In this document: one piece after another, positions 21,272 through 40,991 of the stretch
Layout: the number at the start of each line of letters is the position of its first letter
How positions within the stretch are numbered: position 1 is the first letter of the stretch
NCBI GenBank assembly: GCA_037447655.1
Contig: JBBHKE010000281.1
Coordinates: forward strand, 153,390 to 217,389
Direction: 5' to 3'
Source: Zygnema cylindricum
Lineage: Eukaryota > Streptophyta > Zygnematophyceae > Zygnematales > Zygnemataceae
DNA: 64,000 bases
Translations under genes and position numbers: made by a program
Notes under the pieces: model-generated
The model's input: only the letters and a program-made list of their open reading frames with translations
The model's database searches: none
Told to the model about the DNA's origin: nothing

Positions 21272-24200
21272 ATGGATGAAACTACGCTGCTGCGTTACGT
21301 GGCCGACAACGCCAGCATCCCCGACTCCGGTACCTGGGCCGAATCCCTTGGCCTCGAACACTCGGCAGTTACAGGGATAATTCGGAGTCTTTACGCTCAC
21401 GAGCTCATCCAGGCTCAGGTGTTAGGTCCCTCTGTGACGCCTCCGATTTCTTGTCTTAAATAATATTGTAGTGATTAAAGATGCTGACATGTATGACGTC
21501 AAGTCATATTTGTTGCTTTGACGCCATTTCTTGCTACGGCTATACGCAGGAGATAGAGCATGAGAAGTGGGAGCTCACGGAGGAGGCTAAGGGATTTGCC
21601 AAGAATGGATCTCCTGAGGCATTGGTCTTTGCAGCAGTTCCTCCTGAGGGCACTTCGCTGGAAAAATTGAAGGTCAGTTTAACAACTCTTGGTTCTCCAC
21701 TCTGCTATCTCTCTGCTGTCTTTTACTGCTGGCCTGGTTTCTGAGGAGCTGGATGGGCGTCCACGTGGCAGGCGGCTGTAGGTCCTCTAGCAGACCTGGG
21801 GATGAAGCAGGCCATGCCTCTGCGATGGCTGGCGGTGCAGAAGAGCGCGTCGGGACCGCCACTTGTTGTTCGGAAGGCATGATTCTTCCCTATGAAAATC
21901 CCTGCTGAATTTTTTCATTTCATTTCAATTGGCTACTTGGAAGGACGTCAGAGCTGAGAACAGATATTCTAGGAGGGCTGGGCTTTTACAGGTGGAGAGT
22001 ATTGATGATAAAGTGAAGGAACAGCTTCTGCGAATTCAGAATGGAGAGGTGAGACTGGCTTCTGCATTTGTAAAGTTGTATTTTTCATTACAATTTGAAG
22101 AGCATGAAATTTTTGAAACTATTGCAAATTTTGTCGTTCCTTCAATTCTTATCAGCTGTCCCCTTGAGCTTACGAAACTTGTAGCGAATGCTGAATAACT
22201 TAAAGTAGACTACATTCCTTTGACTTGCATTCCTGGGCTCAGTTATTGTCAAGCAAAGGTACAATAAATTAATGTAAAACTTGAATTCTTACCAGCCACA
22301 GAGCGTGGCAATGATTTCAATCGTTCTAACTATAAATTACGAAGCTTGTTAATGGCCAATCTTTATTATTTTAATCGTTTTAATTTTAAATTACGAAGCT
22401 TATTTACGTTTGGTCAATTTAATAGCTGAAGGGTTCAGAGAGCTTCTGAGGAATCAAAGCTGCTTTTGAAGTTTTCCATTTGGGGTTTGTTACAGGAGCT
22501 AGGAAAGGACGAATTGCAAACTTTGCACAAGAAACGCAAGCTTATAAATCAAATGTGAGACACAGCAGTCCCTTTTTATCATGAAAGCTGTAGTGTGTTG
22601 CATTCCATACTTTGAATTGTTTTGAACTGAATTACTTTAGAAATGTGTCTGTCACTTCGTAAAACATAGAGATATTCGCACATAGCTGGTTGGTTTCCGC
22701 CGAGGTAAGCATTTCACATGCATGCAATAATCTTTGCATTCTGCACATTGCCGACTCATGCTAAGGACTCTAGCCACTCAAACTCTTTCAGCTGTTGATC
22801 TGTGCAGCACTTGGAAGACGTATAAAATTGAGAAAGGGCCGAAATTTGCACTGGAAAAGAAAAAGTTCGCAACAGATCTCACTCGGGAAATGCTGCAAAG
22901 GTCTGATTTGACCCACGGCCCAAGCCACTATACCGCAGTTTCCTATGACCCAGTATGTCTGCATGTGTGTATGTTATGGTTACATTTTTTGGATTTGGAG
23001 ATTATTTCTTTCCTCAAGAAAATTGATGAGCTGATTTGAAAATGTTGAATTGATTTCGAATGGTTGTCATTCGCGTCACCTTTTTTTTGGCCTAGGTGGA
23101 CACATTAGCCAGGGCGTAGAAAGTGTGACCTGAAACTCACAAAGGTCATTGTGGCAGTGGTGCATGGAAGGAGGAGGAGTTTAAGCAATACAATTTCCGC
23201 GCTCTTGGCCAGCCGACAGATGGAGGCCACCTCCATACTCTTCTTAAGGTACCACTCCTCATCACTTTTAGTGTGAAGGAATTATTGGGCCAAATGCGGA
23301 ATTAGAATGTATAGTACTAATTTAGTGTAGAGAGATGGGGCGAATTATAGTCCAGTCGCTTATGTAGTTGTTAAAAGTCGTGACTGAATTAGTGTTATTA
23401 ACATTGATAGTGATGGACAGTGTAGCTTTTTTATTTATCTTCTACTTTTGTTCTCGATTGTACAGCTTATAGCTAAAGTAGCTTTGTAGACCATCTATCG
23501 TTGACCTTACGCCGATCTGGAAAATTAATCAATTTTAGCTTTGGGTATCGAGTGGACAGGTCCGCGCAGAATTTCGGAATATTTTCTTAGAGATGGGGTG
23601 AGCTCATCATCCATACTCCATCCTTTTCATCTTGCATTTTGCCATGCCATAGCATTGAGTTCATATCATGAACCTGTTTTTATATTGTTAAAGATCTGCA
23701 TTGTTAATTGGTACATTTTTCTGAAAAACCACAAGCAACTCGAACTTGTTGTTCACTTTCCATCTGGTGCGAGCAGCTTTGCAGAGGTCCAACTCTTGTT
23801 GCGGTTAAGGCTGGCTGGTGCTAATTTTCAAATTTTGCGGGTGAACTGCACATGGAGGACAGTTTCGAGGAGATGCCAACTAATAACTATGTAGAAAGCA
23901 GGTGCATGCCCCAACATTTTGAAAGGAAATTTGTAATAAATCTTTGTGCTTTAGTTTCTACTCCACTTTCTACTGAATGGTCGCAATGTTTATTAGTGAA
24001 GGCTTATGTACAAAACCGAACCACCTGGCCACCAATGATTACATAGTGGTAGGATTCATGTTTATAACAACGATCATCCATGAAAACAGGCTAAATTTTA
24101 GGTAGGAGATTAACTGTTCCAGGATTTGAACCTCGTTTGAAGCCTTCAATGTTTATAGTCTCTGGGAATTGCGGTGTCTGTGTATCACTTTGGAGAGGCA

Positions 24201-27200
24201 ATCTATTGTGTAGCAGGTCAATGTGACACCCCAACGTTATGGGTTGTGTTTTATACAACTCGGTGAACCTTAGTTTTATAAGAATATCAGCAAAGTTTCT
24301 ATTCATGGTTGTCTCTTTGTGCCACGACTAAGTTTGTGCTGATTACAAGAGCAGGTGTTTGTGTTGTTACTAGAAGTTTGGCTTCTCTATTCTCCAATTG
24401 TTGTTTTATGTCATTATCCCTGTTTAAATATGCTTGGTTTGCTGTGCAGTTTCTGGAATTTCGATGCCCTGTTTCAACCACAACAACATCCTGCCAGAGA
24501 CTCTCATGACACTTTTTTCCTTAAAGGTAGGCTTTGGTGAAGTCTAGCGGTAGGTTTTTCATTTGCCATGTCTCCTGATTTCAACCCACTGTTTCTTTTC
24601 CCTTTTATATGATCCAATCATAACATTACAAAGTTAGTTTGGAAGCTTTTTAGAATTTTTTCTTAGATTTTCTGATTTTCTCTTCACACCGTCCTCACCC
24701 TCATCAACTTATTAATTTTTATGCAAAATGTGTCACGAATTTTCATAGTTTTTCGCTGTTTTTTTGGAAAAAAAAATGAGCACAATTCTCTCCACCAGTG
24801 CAAGATCAGTAATTTGTAATTGAATGGGTTGGCCACAATTTTTCCTCAAGCTGTCATTCATAATCACAGAAGGCAGCGGTCTTTCAAAGGACAGGAGTTG
24901 TTTTTGTGGCCGAACTCTTAAAACTAGAGATTCTAGTAGATTATTCCTTCCTGTACTCTTGATGCCACTGTCTCTTGCATTTTCTTTAAATTCCTTCACA
25001 AATTATAATGTAGGTAGTTAATCCAAGGTTGGGTTCCTGAAACTTTGACTTTCCATGTGTCTCACAGAGCCTGCAACAGCAAAGAGGTTGCCAGAGGAAT
25101 ATTTGAAAAAAGTTCAGACAATTCATGAAAGGGGAGGGCATGGATCTATTGGGTTAGTGTCCACCCATTCATCTTGCTATAGTGTTGTTTTACACGACCT
25201 TTTGCTGCAAAAATGTTGACAATTCATAAGGAAATTATGCTCTCAGGCTTTCAAAATTCCTGCTTATAATTTGAGTGTGGCATTTATCAAGCTCTGATTT
25301 CAAATGCTGCAATAGACTTCTTGAGCAATTTTGTAAAAGCAGTATACGAATGTGGTGTCCCGTCGGTGATAGGTATATAGTTTGGAATCAAATTCCTATG
25401 CTCTGCCGTATTATCAAAATAGTTGTTTAAAGCACACTTGATATTTTATTTCTGGAATAGGCTTGGAAGGATCTAATAGTTGGGCAAGAAAAAGAGGGGC
25501 CGCAAACAATTACCTTGAGTAAAAAGCTTATAAGTTGGAAGTTCTGATGTGAGCACATGCCTTGGGTAAACATGTTGTGGGTCGGAGCTCTTCAGGTATG
25601 GAAGTGATTGGAAGCGTTCTGAAACAGAGAAGAATCTTCTCCGTACACACACCACGGCAGTGTCTTCTCGTATGCTTTATAAACTGGCGCAGGTAACTTC
25701 CTTTTTTTAAGCTTTTGTTGCAGTAACAGGTATCACTTTTTGTGGATGAGGGTTCACAACAATCAGTTAATGTATTTTGTTGCAGTAACTTGGATTAGAG
25801 TTGTCACTATCACTTACTGCTTGTAGTTGACAGCAGATGTGGCTTTTGTTGATTGGGAAAATGGACAGGATGGTTTCAAGCCAAAGAAGTATTTCTCTAT
25901 CGATCGTGTGTTCAGAAATGAGGCAGTGGACAAAACCCATTTGGCGGAATTCCATCAAATAGAAGGTGAGAATTACATGAAATAGATCGCCTAATGTTGC
26001 AAAGTTTTTTTCTCTCCAGTGAGCGGACTGATCCCGGTAATCTCCCATATCTGACAATAACCAGTGTTTGTTAAACACATTGTCCTCGCCGATTTGGGAT
26101 TTTTTCGAAACAGGTGTTATATGTGAACGTGGAACGACTCTAGGTGATTTGATTGGAGTAATCAACGATTTTTTCGCTCGCTTAGGTGCGTCATCCATCA
26201 ATTTTGGGAATCCTGAAGCAAAGAAACAACTTGATGGCATTTTGAAAGCAGTAAAGGAAGCTTTTAGAGTTGGCTTACACTTACTGTGAACTTGGGGGAA
26301 GTCCAGGTATGGGGAGAACCTGTATAGAAAATATTTGCCCAGCCATTCGTATTGTTGCATAAATTCTCCCTGTTCTATTTTGTGACACTACATTCTCACG
26401 AACGGGCATTCTTACGGTTTGCTGTTTTTATTTTGTGCTCATTGTCTTCATTCCCGTCGCATTTCTTAGAAAAGGTAAGTGTGAGTACTTGGTCTTGTTT
26501 TCTGAAAATATGCAAAGGGCTACCAAGGAGGCCAGGCATTAAAAAATTGCGTTTCAAGCCAGCCTACAACCCATACACCGAGCCCAGCATGGAAATTTTC
26601 AGGTCAGCTTTCACATGATTTAGGATTATTATTTGTCCTACGTGCCTTGTATGCTTCAGTATAAACGACTACTTTTGCATCAATTTAAAGATGACCATTT
26701 TATTTGGAAGGTGAGCAGCTAAGCTACATTTGTTTCTCATGGATTAAAAATGTGACGCTGAACTAATTAAAATAAATTGTGGTGTATTGTGTTGTCTTGT
26801 TTTATGTCTTGTTTTTGCTGTTTCTCCATTCTTTTTGCAGTTATCATGAGCAATTGAAGAAATGGGTCGAAATCGGTAACTCGGGAATGTTCCGTCCTGA
26901 GATGTTACGGCCAATGGGACTTCCTGATGATGTTGAAGTCCATGGCTGGGGTCTTTCGCTTGAGCGGTAAATGCCTGTCAACTGTTCAAATAATACTCAA
27001 TTATTAATATACTCAATCATATAAAAAGGTATAATACTCAATCAATCTTACAGGCATGGTCCATTTCAGCATAACTTGAATGGACTTTTAATAGCAAATC
27101 TCAAATCATTTTCATTTGCATTTGTGGATGCAGGCCCACTATGATTTTGTATGGCATCGACAACATCCGAGATCTCTTTGGACATAAAGTAAGGACTACA

Positions 27201-27973
27201 TTCCTTCATTACTGTAACTTCATATTGAAATGTCATTGATAAGGTTCTTGCACAATGTAATCCAGGAATTTTGTGCATATCCAGCCGTCAACAGACATGT
27301 ATGTTCACCACAGGACAATAATATTGTGGTGAATGTACCTGTAGGCGTTGACGGCTAAATACTAACTCTATAACTGAAATATAGTGTTGTATATCGGTGG
27401 TCTCACAAGGATCAAATATCCATCGATCCAGGTAGCCGATATTATCAGTCCCTGGTCAAATGTATATCACCAATAAGTGTGCCTATACCGGTGTATTTTT
27501 TTATAAAATAGTGTACTTCAACTACAATGTACTGTATTATATTGTTTGTACTTCGGGTGTGTATTGAAATGCATTATTTCGGTGGGCGTGCACAAATTGT
27601 AAGTATGAAAATATCCTACCAACTGTGGGGCTCTGGCAAAATCAACCACGCCCAGGTCCATCTATCGCTTGGCAGAATCATAACCTCCAAAGCGGCTCGA
27701 CGACATCTCCACAGAGAGAATTAGAAAAATCACATCAAAAAACATTGTATCCTAAAATATATCGGTTTTTTACCGCTATTGTTTATCGCACTATATCGCC
27801 AATATGTTCGATAACTGACGTGTGACGTGTAAATTGACGTGTGCCATTTGTTTCTCTGTGGCAAACCTTGTTCGTACCATTCATTTTCTCATCATACTTC
27901 TGATGGGTTTTTCAATTTGCAGGTGGACTTAAACCTCATCAAATCAAACCCCTTGTGCAGAATGGGTTTGTAA
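21272..27973 (+). CDS. Cytosolic phenylalanyl-tRNA synthetase alpha subunit, 18 exons
   Basis: Exons: 21272-21418, 21550-21672, 21772-21876, 21992-22048, 22496-22554, 22808-22900, 23158-23248, 23560-23597, 23863-23901, 24450-24526, 25068-25152, 25596-25692, 25869-25965, 26114-26185, 26536-26602, 26841-26966, 27134-27188, 27923-27973. They total 1479 nt (492 residues) and all phases agree. The enzyme charges tRNA-Phe as an alpha2beta2 complex. The N-terminal third has the DNA/tRNA-binding winged-helix folds ([12 protein letters not shown]). The class II core shows motif 1 around IFLEMGFEEMP, motif 2 as [19 protein letters not shown], and motif 3 as [32 protein letters not shown] and [11 protein letters not shown] are PheRS-specific. 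It ends [16 protein letters not shown]. Intron 3 appears to use a GC donor (GGAAGgc). Exon 3 is the least conserved call. A MITE fills much of intron 7 and a foldback lies in intron 17. The gene is divergent from the LisH-WD40 gene. Confidence 0.92.
23252..23422. mobile_element. MITE abutting the splice donor of PheRS intron 7
   Basis: The right end reads ATAGTGATGGACAGTG then TA (23423-23424); the left end CCACTCCTCATCACTTTTAG follows TA at 23250-23251. Ends are diverged but share CATCACT and TAG-rich inner sequence with the family. The left TA is part of the donor AAG|GTACC of exon 7. Internal words match the AT-rich DNA around the young copia insertion. Confidence 0.6.
27284..27355 (+). 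repeat. 72-bp foldback in PheRS intron 17
   Basis: Arms GCCGTCAAC ... TTCACCACA and TGTGGTGAA ... GTTGACGGC pair over about 29 bp with a small asymmetric internal loop, separated by a 12-base AT-rich loop. It could be a tiny foldback element or a small-RNA precursor-like hairpin; no expression evidence exists. Confidence 0.6.
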
Positions 27974-30900
27974 TTCACTCTGTTTGCAGATATCAACAAT
28001 ATTATCTTAAGTCATTTCTGGGTCGGGTCACTCTTCGCTTGCTAATTAGAGCATGGCTAAAGAGTGAACTACAATTTCACTAGTGGCTCACGTAATTTTT
28101 GAGTGCGTTGCTTGTGTTGTTGGTGCATCCCACTTTTTGGTATCAAATAAGATATTTTCAGTTTCGCCCTTCATTATGTGCTGTATTTTTGAAAGAATCT
28201 GACATCGTTCTGAGTTTTCCCTCTTCTTAGTTCCACATGTAACTGGTGTGCTAACTTCATAACATTCTTTTAGTTAGATTCTCTGAACGGGAAAAGGATC
28301 ATCTGTTCTACTGGTCCATTGGTCACAGCAATTTTGGCATATGTTACAAATAGGAGAGGTTGTATCGTGAAGTGGTAGAGATTACATCCAGGGTGTTCTG
28401 TTTCAACCGTCCCAGGTGGATCTGAAAACATCACAGTACCCGGACTTGTGCCTAGAATGGTTATTTTTGAAAGATACAAATATTTGGTAATCAATTCCAA
28501 GAATGTCCTCTGCTGTGTTAACCTAGCCATGTGTTCTTGTTATTGTCTTTTCCCAATTCTGAGAATGTTAAAGAGCATTAATTTTCTAATACATGTAATT
28601 ATTTTTAGTATGGCTTGTTTGGTAAAGTTTTGGAAATTGTTTTTTACAGTGTATGTGGAGTCCGTTTCACCTGAAATGGAAATGTACAATCACAACACAC
28701 TTTGGTACAGTTACTGCGACTATGAAATCCATTACCTGTAATCCAGCCTTCCTAAAGAATAATCTAGCAATAACTACCTAATATTATAATGACAGGATAA
28801 TTAAAAAGCACGATGGTTAACCATCTGAATCCGAGGGTACAAAAGGGGCGGTAAGGCAAAAACTGAAAAACTACAAGCAGGGCAATAAGAAACAAAGAAA
28901 GCAACGTGAACACATAAAAATGGCAAAAAAAAAATAAAAGCACCCGAATCCAAAACGAGAAGCACCTAATATTGCACCAGTTCCTATTGTTTTTTATTCA
29001 TTGTTGAACAATTGGCATATTTGAAGATTGTTTTTTTGCATTGTGCTATGAGTGAAGAAACCCATAGACTTCATTGGGCTCATGGAACTCACACTTTATA
29101 GGATAAGGGAGCTGCTTCGCTGAAACTGGAGAAAGACACAAATTTTGAAGTTGCGTGACAGTCCAGTAAGGAGATAACCAAACAAACTGAGCAGCTTTCT
29201 TACCAGCCAATCAAGAAGCTTCAAAATCTGCCTTGCATATTCTAACAATTTACCAGAGCAACATCAGCGATCTAATAATATCCTGAGAGACTCTATCTAC
29301 ACTATTTACAGTTTCCACTCAGGCGGCCCGACATGTTGAGGAAGGCTGTTCCTGGCAAGGAGCGTGATTGAATGCAACTTGATGCTATGTGTTTTTTCAT
29401 TACGATAACGGTCGAGATTTTTGCTTGTTTGGGTGTCACTTTGGATGAGTTCCTAATGCACGTGGTCAATGATATTTCAGGAGGGACCTTAGGAGTATTG
29501 TCGGGTTTAATCAACAACGTCGATGCCAGTTTGAACATTTTAACCTCTAATTTAAACAATTCTCAGGGTTATTCTCAGATTTTCTTTTAAAGTTTTAGAA
29601 ATAGGGTTTTTGTCTTTTGTCTTTTCAATGTACCTAGGTATTGGGGAAGGTTTGTTTTTTTTTTTTTTCCGCCTATTCATATTGCTTACCTTTCACAATT
29701 GGTCCAAAATTGTTTAATTTTTGGTGATGAAAATAAAAATTCCCACTTCCTAAGTTGTTGAATACATCGTTTGGTGGTATACTGGCGTTGAGAAACTATC
29801 CCTTTAGATTTTCTACTTTTTTTTAATATCTAATCTTTGATGTTTCTAGCTCATAAATTTGAATTCTGTTTTTTTCAATTATCATGCATTCCATACATCC
29901 GTAAATGTCCAGTTTTCTGTACTTTAAAAGACCATGTACGTGGTACTTCAACGTACAATTGCCATGTGTGCCGTTGTAGGGATAGTTTAAGCGTGTTCGG
30001 AGTTAAAAACATATAAATCGAGCTCTCAACTTAAAAATGTTTAGACGTTGAAAATGTTTGCCTGTAATATCGTTGGGAGTCGTCCCTCTTGTATCCTCAC
30101 GTCTTTTACTATCAACGTTTTTTTACTTGTTACGCGTGTGCAACAATCAATTTATCACAAAGTCTAAATTTCTCGAGGAACTTCTTATTAACTTTAAATG
30201 TGCCCGTTTACTTTTTTACATGTCTATAGCCTATCTATTAGATACACCCACCATTTCCACCCTTCGCACCACGCCCCCCTACTACTACTTGTGGATTTGG
30301 GCTTCACCTCCCTTGTCCACTATTGTTGGGCTCTTTCGTTTGCTCGTGCTTGTGTTGTTGAGCCCAACAACGTCCGTTTGCTCCGTTGTTCCTATGGGGA
30401 GAGATAATTCAAGCCCATGACATAGTTCGCGACGATATTGCAACTATCATACAAGGGAGTGGGTGGGTGGGTGGTGGTGTACTATATGAGATTTCACATA
30501 TCATTCATTCGCAATGTATCGATATTGTCTTGTTTAATGGTGATTCTCATATTTTTTATGGCATTATCATGGCGAACCTTGCTTTTGTTGCATCGGTCGC
30601 TCGAGTGACTCAGCCGATTGGGTTGGTTGCTCGTGATGGTGCTAAGAGGCAGGAGCGTGATAACACACGAGGTGGCGCCATGGATGATTTCATTCTAATG
30701 GCAGTCAAGCTTTGTGGTTGTTTGATCGTCGCTTCGGATGAGTTCCTCCTTACCTGTTGGCAACGACCTTTCGGGAAAAGGGGTATTGGGAGAACTCCTC
30801 CATCTTTCTTCACGTATTTTTAACGCCAACGGTTATGTGTGGCTTTACAACAAGTGTAATCTTCCACTTGTCTCTGTCTTGCTTATGCAATGAGAGATTG

Positions 30901-31782
30901 GCGACGTGCTGAAATCTCTGGCAATGCTTTGTGCCAATCTTGGAGGATTTACGGGGTTGTCTTTACTAGGTTTTACTTTTGTTCGAGGTTGTTTTGGGTA
31001 GTTTTTTGTTAGGATGTTTTTTCTTGCTGCTAGTTGTGTTCGTTGTTCCTTTCCGTGTACTTGTTACTCCCCACTCCTCTACGTTCTGTCTTTTTCCAAT
31101 TCTTTTGCTTTTCAACTCGATTTGCTTCTCTCATGGTTTCGCTTTCAGTTTATTTCTTGCTACTTCCTTAATAAAGCTCAATATACTGGATGTTTAGTAG
31201 AGTAACTAATTTTATTAAGAAAGCACTATGACAAACCATTTGAGTACATAGGAACAAAAAGAGTGGACGGCAAAGACGGAACTAAAAAATTGGAGTATGA
31301 AGGAAGCAAGCTAATTGAAAAAATAGTAGGAAAAAAAGGAACAAGGTGACTTAGGGGACGCCAACCAAATTCATTGAAAGTACAACAAAGCACAAAAGCA
31401 ACAACAGAATAGTGTAAGCAAACCAACCACACCCTAAAGAGCTATAATATCAACCACTTACGCCCCTAAGCGAGTACAAAATGGCACTTATAATACCGTA
31501 ACGTCTTGATACCGTTTGGACACCCGCTACAGTTTTATATCTTCAGTCCATACTCCATAGTGACGATGATGAAGTACAGTAAGGATTTTGTACGGACCAA
31601 GTCATCCTTTTTGCCGCTCCTGGCGCGCCGCATAGCTCTAAAGGCCTTTCAAGACATTAAAGCAGGGAGCTTTGTTTCCTCGCAAACTTTTGAAGTTCGA
31701 AGCTGTTCATTACTGCAATCGTTTGTACGATTCGTTACAGTGTGTCGCCTTTTCTTCCTTTCCTCTCTGTTGCATAATTGCC
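27974..31782. other. Intergenic region with no convincing gene
   Basis: Holds the PheRS 3' UTR and the P5CDH promoter. A 145-codon frame at 30386-30823, preceded in other frames by related-looking sequence from about 30200, has protein-like composition (DDIATIIQGSGWVGGG; ANLAFVASVARVTQPIG) and may be a decayed gene or transposon fragment, but I recognise no domain. The rest is AT-rich with T- and A-runs. Confidence 0.4.
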
Positions 31783-37995
<6,213 letters not shown>

Positions 37996-38028
37996 GTGAG
38001 AGAACCACCCCTCTCCCTCCCCCCTCTC

Positions 38029-38066
<38 letters not shown>

Positions 38067-38416
38067 CACTCGTACTTATTGAGCAGTATCTCCACCAGTA
38101 GGTCCCAAAAAGCCATTCACTTTGTGAAAACGATGTGTTTCTCTCCACTCTCTCTGGGTTTGACGATTTTTTTTGGGACCGGAAGTAAAAGATGTGAGAG
38201 AATCTATTACAAGAAAATTATTCCAGTTAACAGCTTCAGTTGATGGTGCTGTTGTCACAATATGGCAAAACCATATTTAGTTGGAACATTTGACTCTGTC
38301 ATTACTCTATTTTTATGTGTACTCCTGTTTTTTGCTGATTTCTCTGATTTACTCTGTTTTACTATAGTTTACTCCGATTAACTCAAATTACTCTAGTTTT
38401 CCTCTCATTTACTGTA

Positions 38417-39029
38417 CACTGTGAATTCCAATTAGCGTAAGCACCACGAATTCGGTGCCGGTTTTTTTTGCCCTCTGACCACAAAATGGTGTTAATAACA
38501 CTACACCGCGAATCGTAATTAGAGTAAAGAAAAAATTAGAGTAAAAAAAGAGAAAAAAATAATTAGAGTTATGAACTCTAATTTGTGTGATAGAACTTTT
38601 TCAAAAAGGAATTTACGCTAATTTATTTAAGTATTCTAATTTGACGCGCTGAATATCTCTACTGTAAATTAGGTATTTGTACAGAATCTGACAAAACGTA
38701 CAGTTTATCGTCACTATGAACGTTTGCACTACGTGGTTTGTTAAAACGCAGTTACATGATAACGGCCTATTTTAAATCAATATTTGTACTTTTTTACTTA
38801 ATAAAGTACAGTTTTACTTTTTTACTTAATAAAGTAGAATTTTGCACGGTCAGACAACGACCGTACGCCACACTATTTAAAACGGCACTGTCTTAGAGTT
38901 ATTAACGCTCATTCAAAAAGTACCTTGAATAGTATAATGAAAAATTTAGAATCATTTACTCTATTTAACGTGAGTCAAAATTTAGGGCGACCGAGTTAGC
39001 GTTATTTACTCTAATTAAGATTCGCGGTG
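38417..39029. mobile_element. Nested MITEs: 526-bp element inside an older one
   Basis: The inner element is 38504-39029, with TIRs CACCGCGAATCGTAATTAGA / revcomp CACCGCGAATCTTAATTAGA and TA at 38502-38503 and 39030-39031. It interrupts an older copy whose left end CACTGTGAATTCCAATTAGC follows TA at 38415-38416; the older right end was not found. Confidence 0.75.
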
Positions 39030-39031
39030 TA

Positions 39032-40848
39032 ACAGATGGCGAGAAACTTTTTCGCTCAAAAGAAAAAAATCCGACCAATAGAACTGTACTACTATTACTT
39101 TACTTGAGTCATTATTACATACGACAAAACTAACGCAGGGTTCTCCGTTTCAATGGACATTTGTCCTCGGGAAACACATCATGAGATTCGGAATCGAAAT
39201 TGCTAATTAAGGGTGACGTTCCATCAGGCGAAAAGTGGCGTAGTTTACAAAAATCCGCAACCATCCGTACCAAATCTTAGGGCCTATTTTATTTTTATAC
39301 GAAAAACAACATTACAGAGAATCTTGCCGATACTCTCCAAAGGTCTTGGAGGTAATACTGGCCGTTGGATGTTCATCTGCGAGGAGTTAGCTTCATTCTT
39401 TTCTGTAATTGTCAACCCACCTCGAGGAGGTAGGTTGGCAGATACAGAAAAAAAAAACCGTGACAAGCTGGACAATTAAGCTAGGTGTCATGATGGAAAA
39501 CCAACAAAAAATCTTAAGATTTGGACATGACACACGGTTTCCAAAATACAACAGAAATTAAAAACGAATTTCGTAAAATTCCCTTGTCACGCAATTTTCG
39601 GTAACTTTTGTTCATCACACTATTTCTCTCAAAGGACTTTCGTTATGTTCGAAAATTGAAACCCTAAAAAATGAGCTGGCATACACACTAGCGTGTGCAA
39701 AAAGTATAAAAGTTTTGTCGTATGATTACTTTGTACGCAGGTACATGGTACGCAAGTCAAAATTTAAAGTTAAGTTTGTCGGTGCTAAAAATCTGAAAGA
39801 ATTCAATATCGGATCGTAGCTTGTATGGCGCCAGTCAATGTAGAACATGTGGCTTACAGACTCTACATGATGGAACATCGACTCAGAGCGTTGTTCCATT
39901 AGGCGGTCTTTGTAAACATCAAAAATTCGTTTACTGAAGCGACCGTTCCATTGTGTTGGGTCAGTAACCGACATTTTTTTTGCGTGGCACACTTTGATTT
40001 GGCCACGTAATATAAGAATACGATTCTGGTAATCTTCAGAGAATCTATGACAACAAATTGTGACCACATATTTGTACCAGCGAAGGTAAAAAGTGACTCG
40101 TACGATGTATTGAGTAAAATCTGTACGGGCGGACGAAACTTAATATGTGTAAAAGCGTATGAAAATATCAGAAAGGTTCGTGGATGGCAATAGAAGCGTG
40201 AAACAATATCCTCCGTCAAAGATTTTCTTACAGCTACAGGTGGCCTCCGTCCTCCCTTGCGGAAGGCACATGTCGTATGCGACGTGTACCCACTTGGTCG
40301 CGCGGTCGTCAGGGATATTTGTGCACTTTTCCACGAGGCACGATGTTATTCGTTCAAGCGCTGAGAATTGACCTACTCTGGTTCACTTAATGCGAACTAA
40401 AAGTGTCAGAAGATGGCGTATCCGATTATGCATCAGCCGGTCCACTTTTACGCCCATAAACGTGGAGAAAAGAATTCTTCATTCAGTAGCCTTATTTTTC
40501 TGACACCTGTTTTTTTTTTGTTCACCACTGTAGGAAACAGTACGGCTTTTAGTAAAAAACGACATTTTTTCCCTAATGGAACCTCACTCTCAACCAACCC
40601 GGTTATAGAGTTTGCCGTACTATTACACAAAACAAATGATGGAACTACACCCTAAGTGGGAGGTTTTTGTTAAGTTTTAGACCTAGTTAGAGCGGTTAAA
40701 GGGGTAGAAATACCGGCCAATCGAAAGCGTTCATTTGAGTCAATCCGACGAAAAAAAATAATCACACTATGTATTGTGTTACAATTTCGACACTAAAAAC
40801 TGTAAACTTATTAATGTCATCTACTACACCAGCCTATCGCAAAGTCGA
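39032..40848. other. No gene recognised
   Basis: AT-rich, many CGTA/TACG words, no domain-bearing frame. The short frames near 39726-40371 overlap on both strands and show no family motif. The missing P5CDH exon is not here. Confidence 0.55.
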
Positions 40849-40953
40849 CATATATATACGTGTGTATATATATATATACGTATATATATACATGTTTATA
40901 CGTATACATACATATATATACGTATATATATATACGTATATATATATATATAC

Positions 40954-40991
<38 letters not shown>

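Noticed and set aside
25767-26360. 197-codon minus-strand frame
   Set aside because: Antisense shadow over PheRS alpha exons 13 and 14.
38156-38203. Eleventh P5CDH exon
   Set aside because: It is a degraded copy of the end of exon 10, not the next protein segment.
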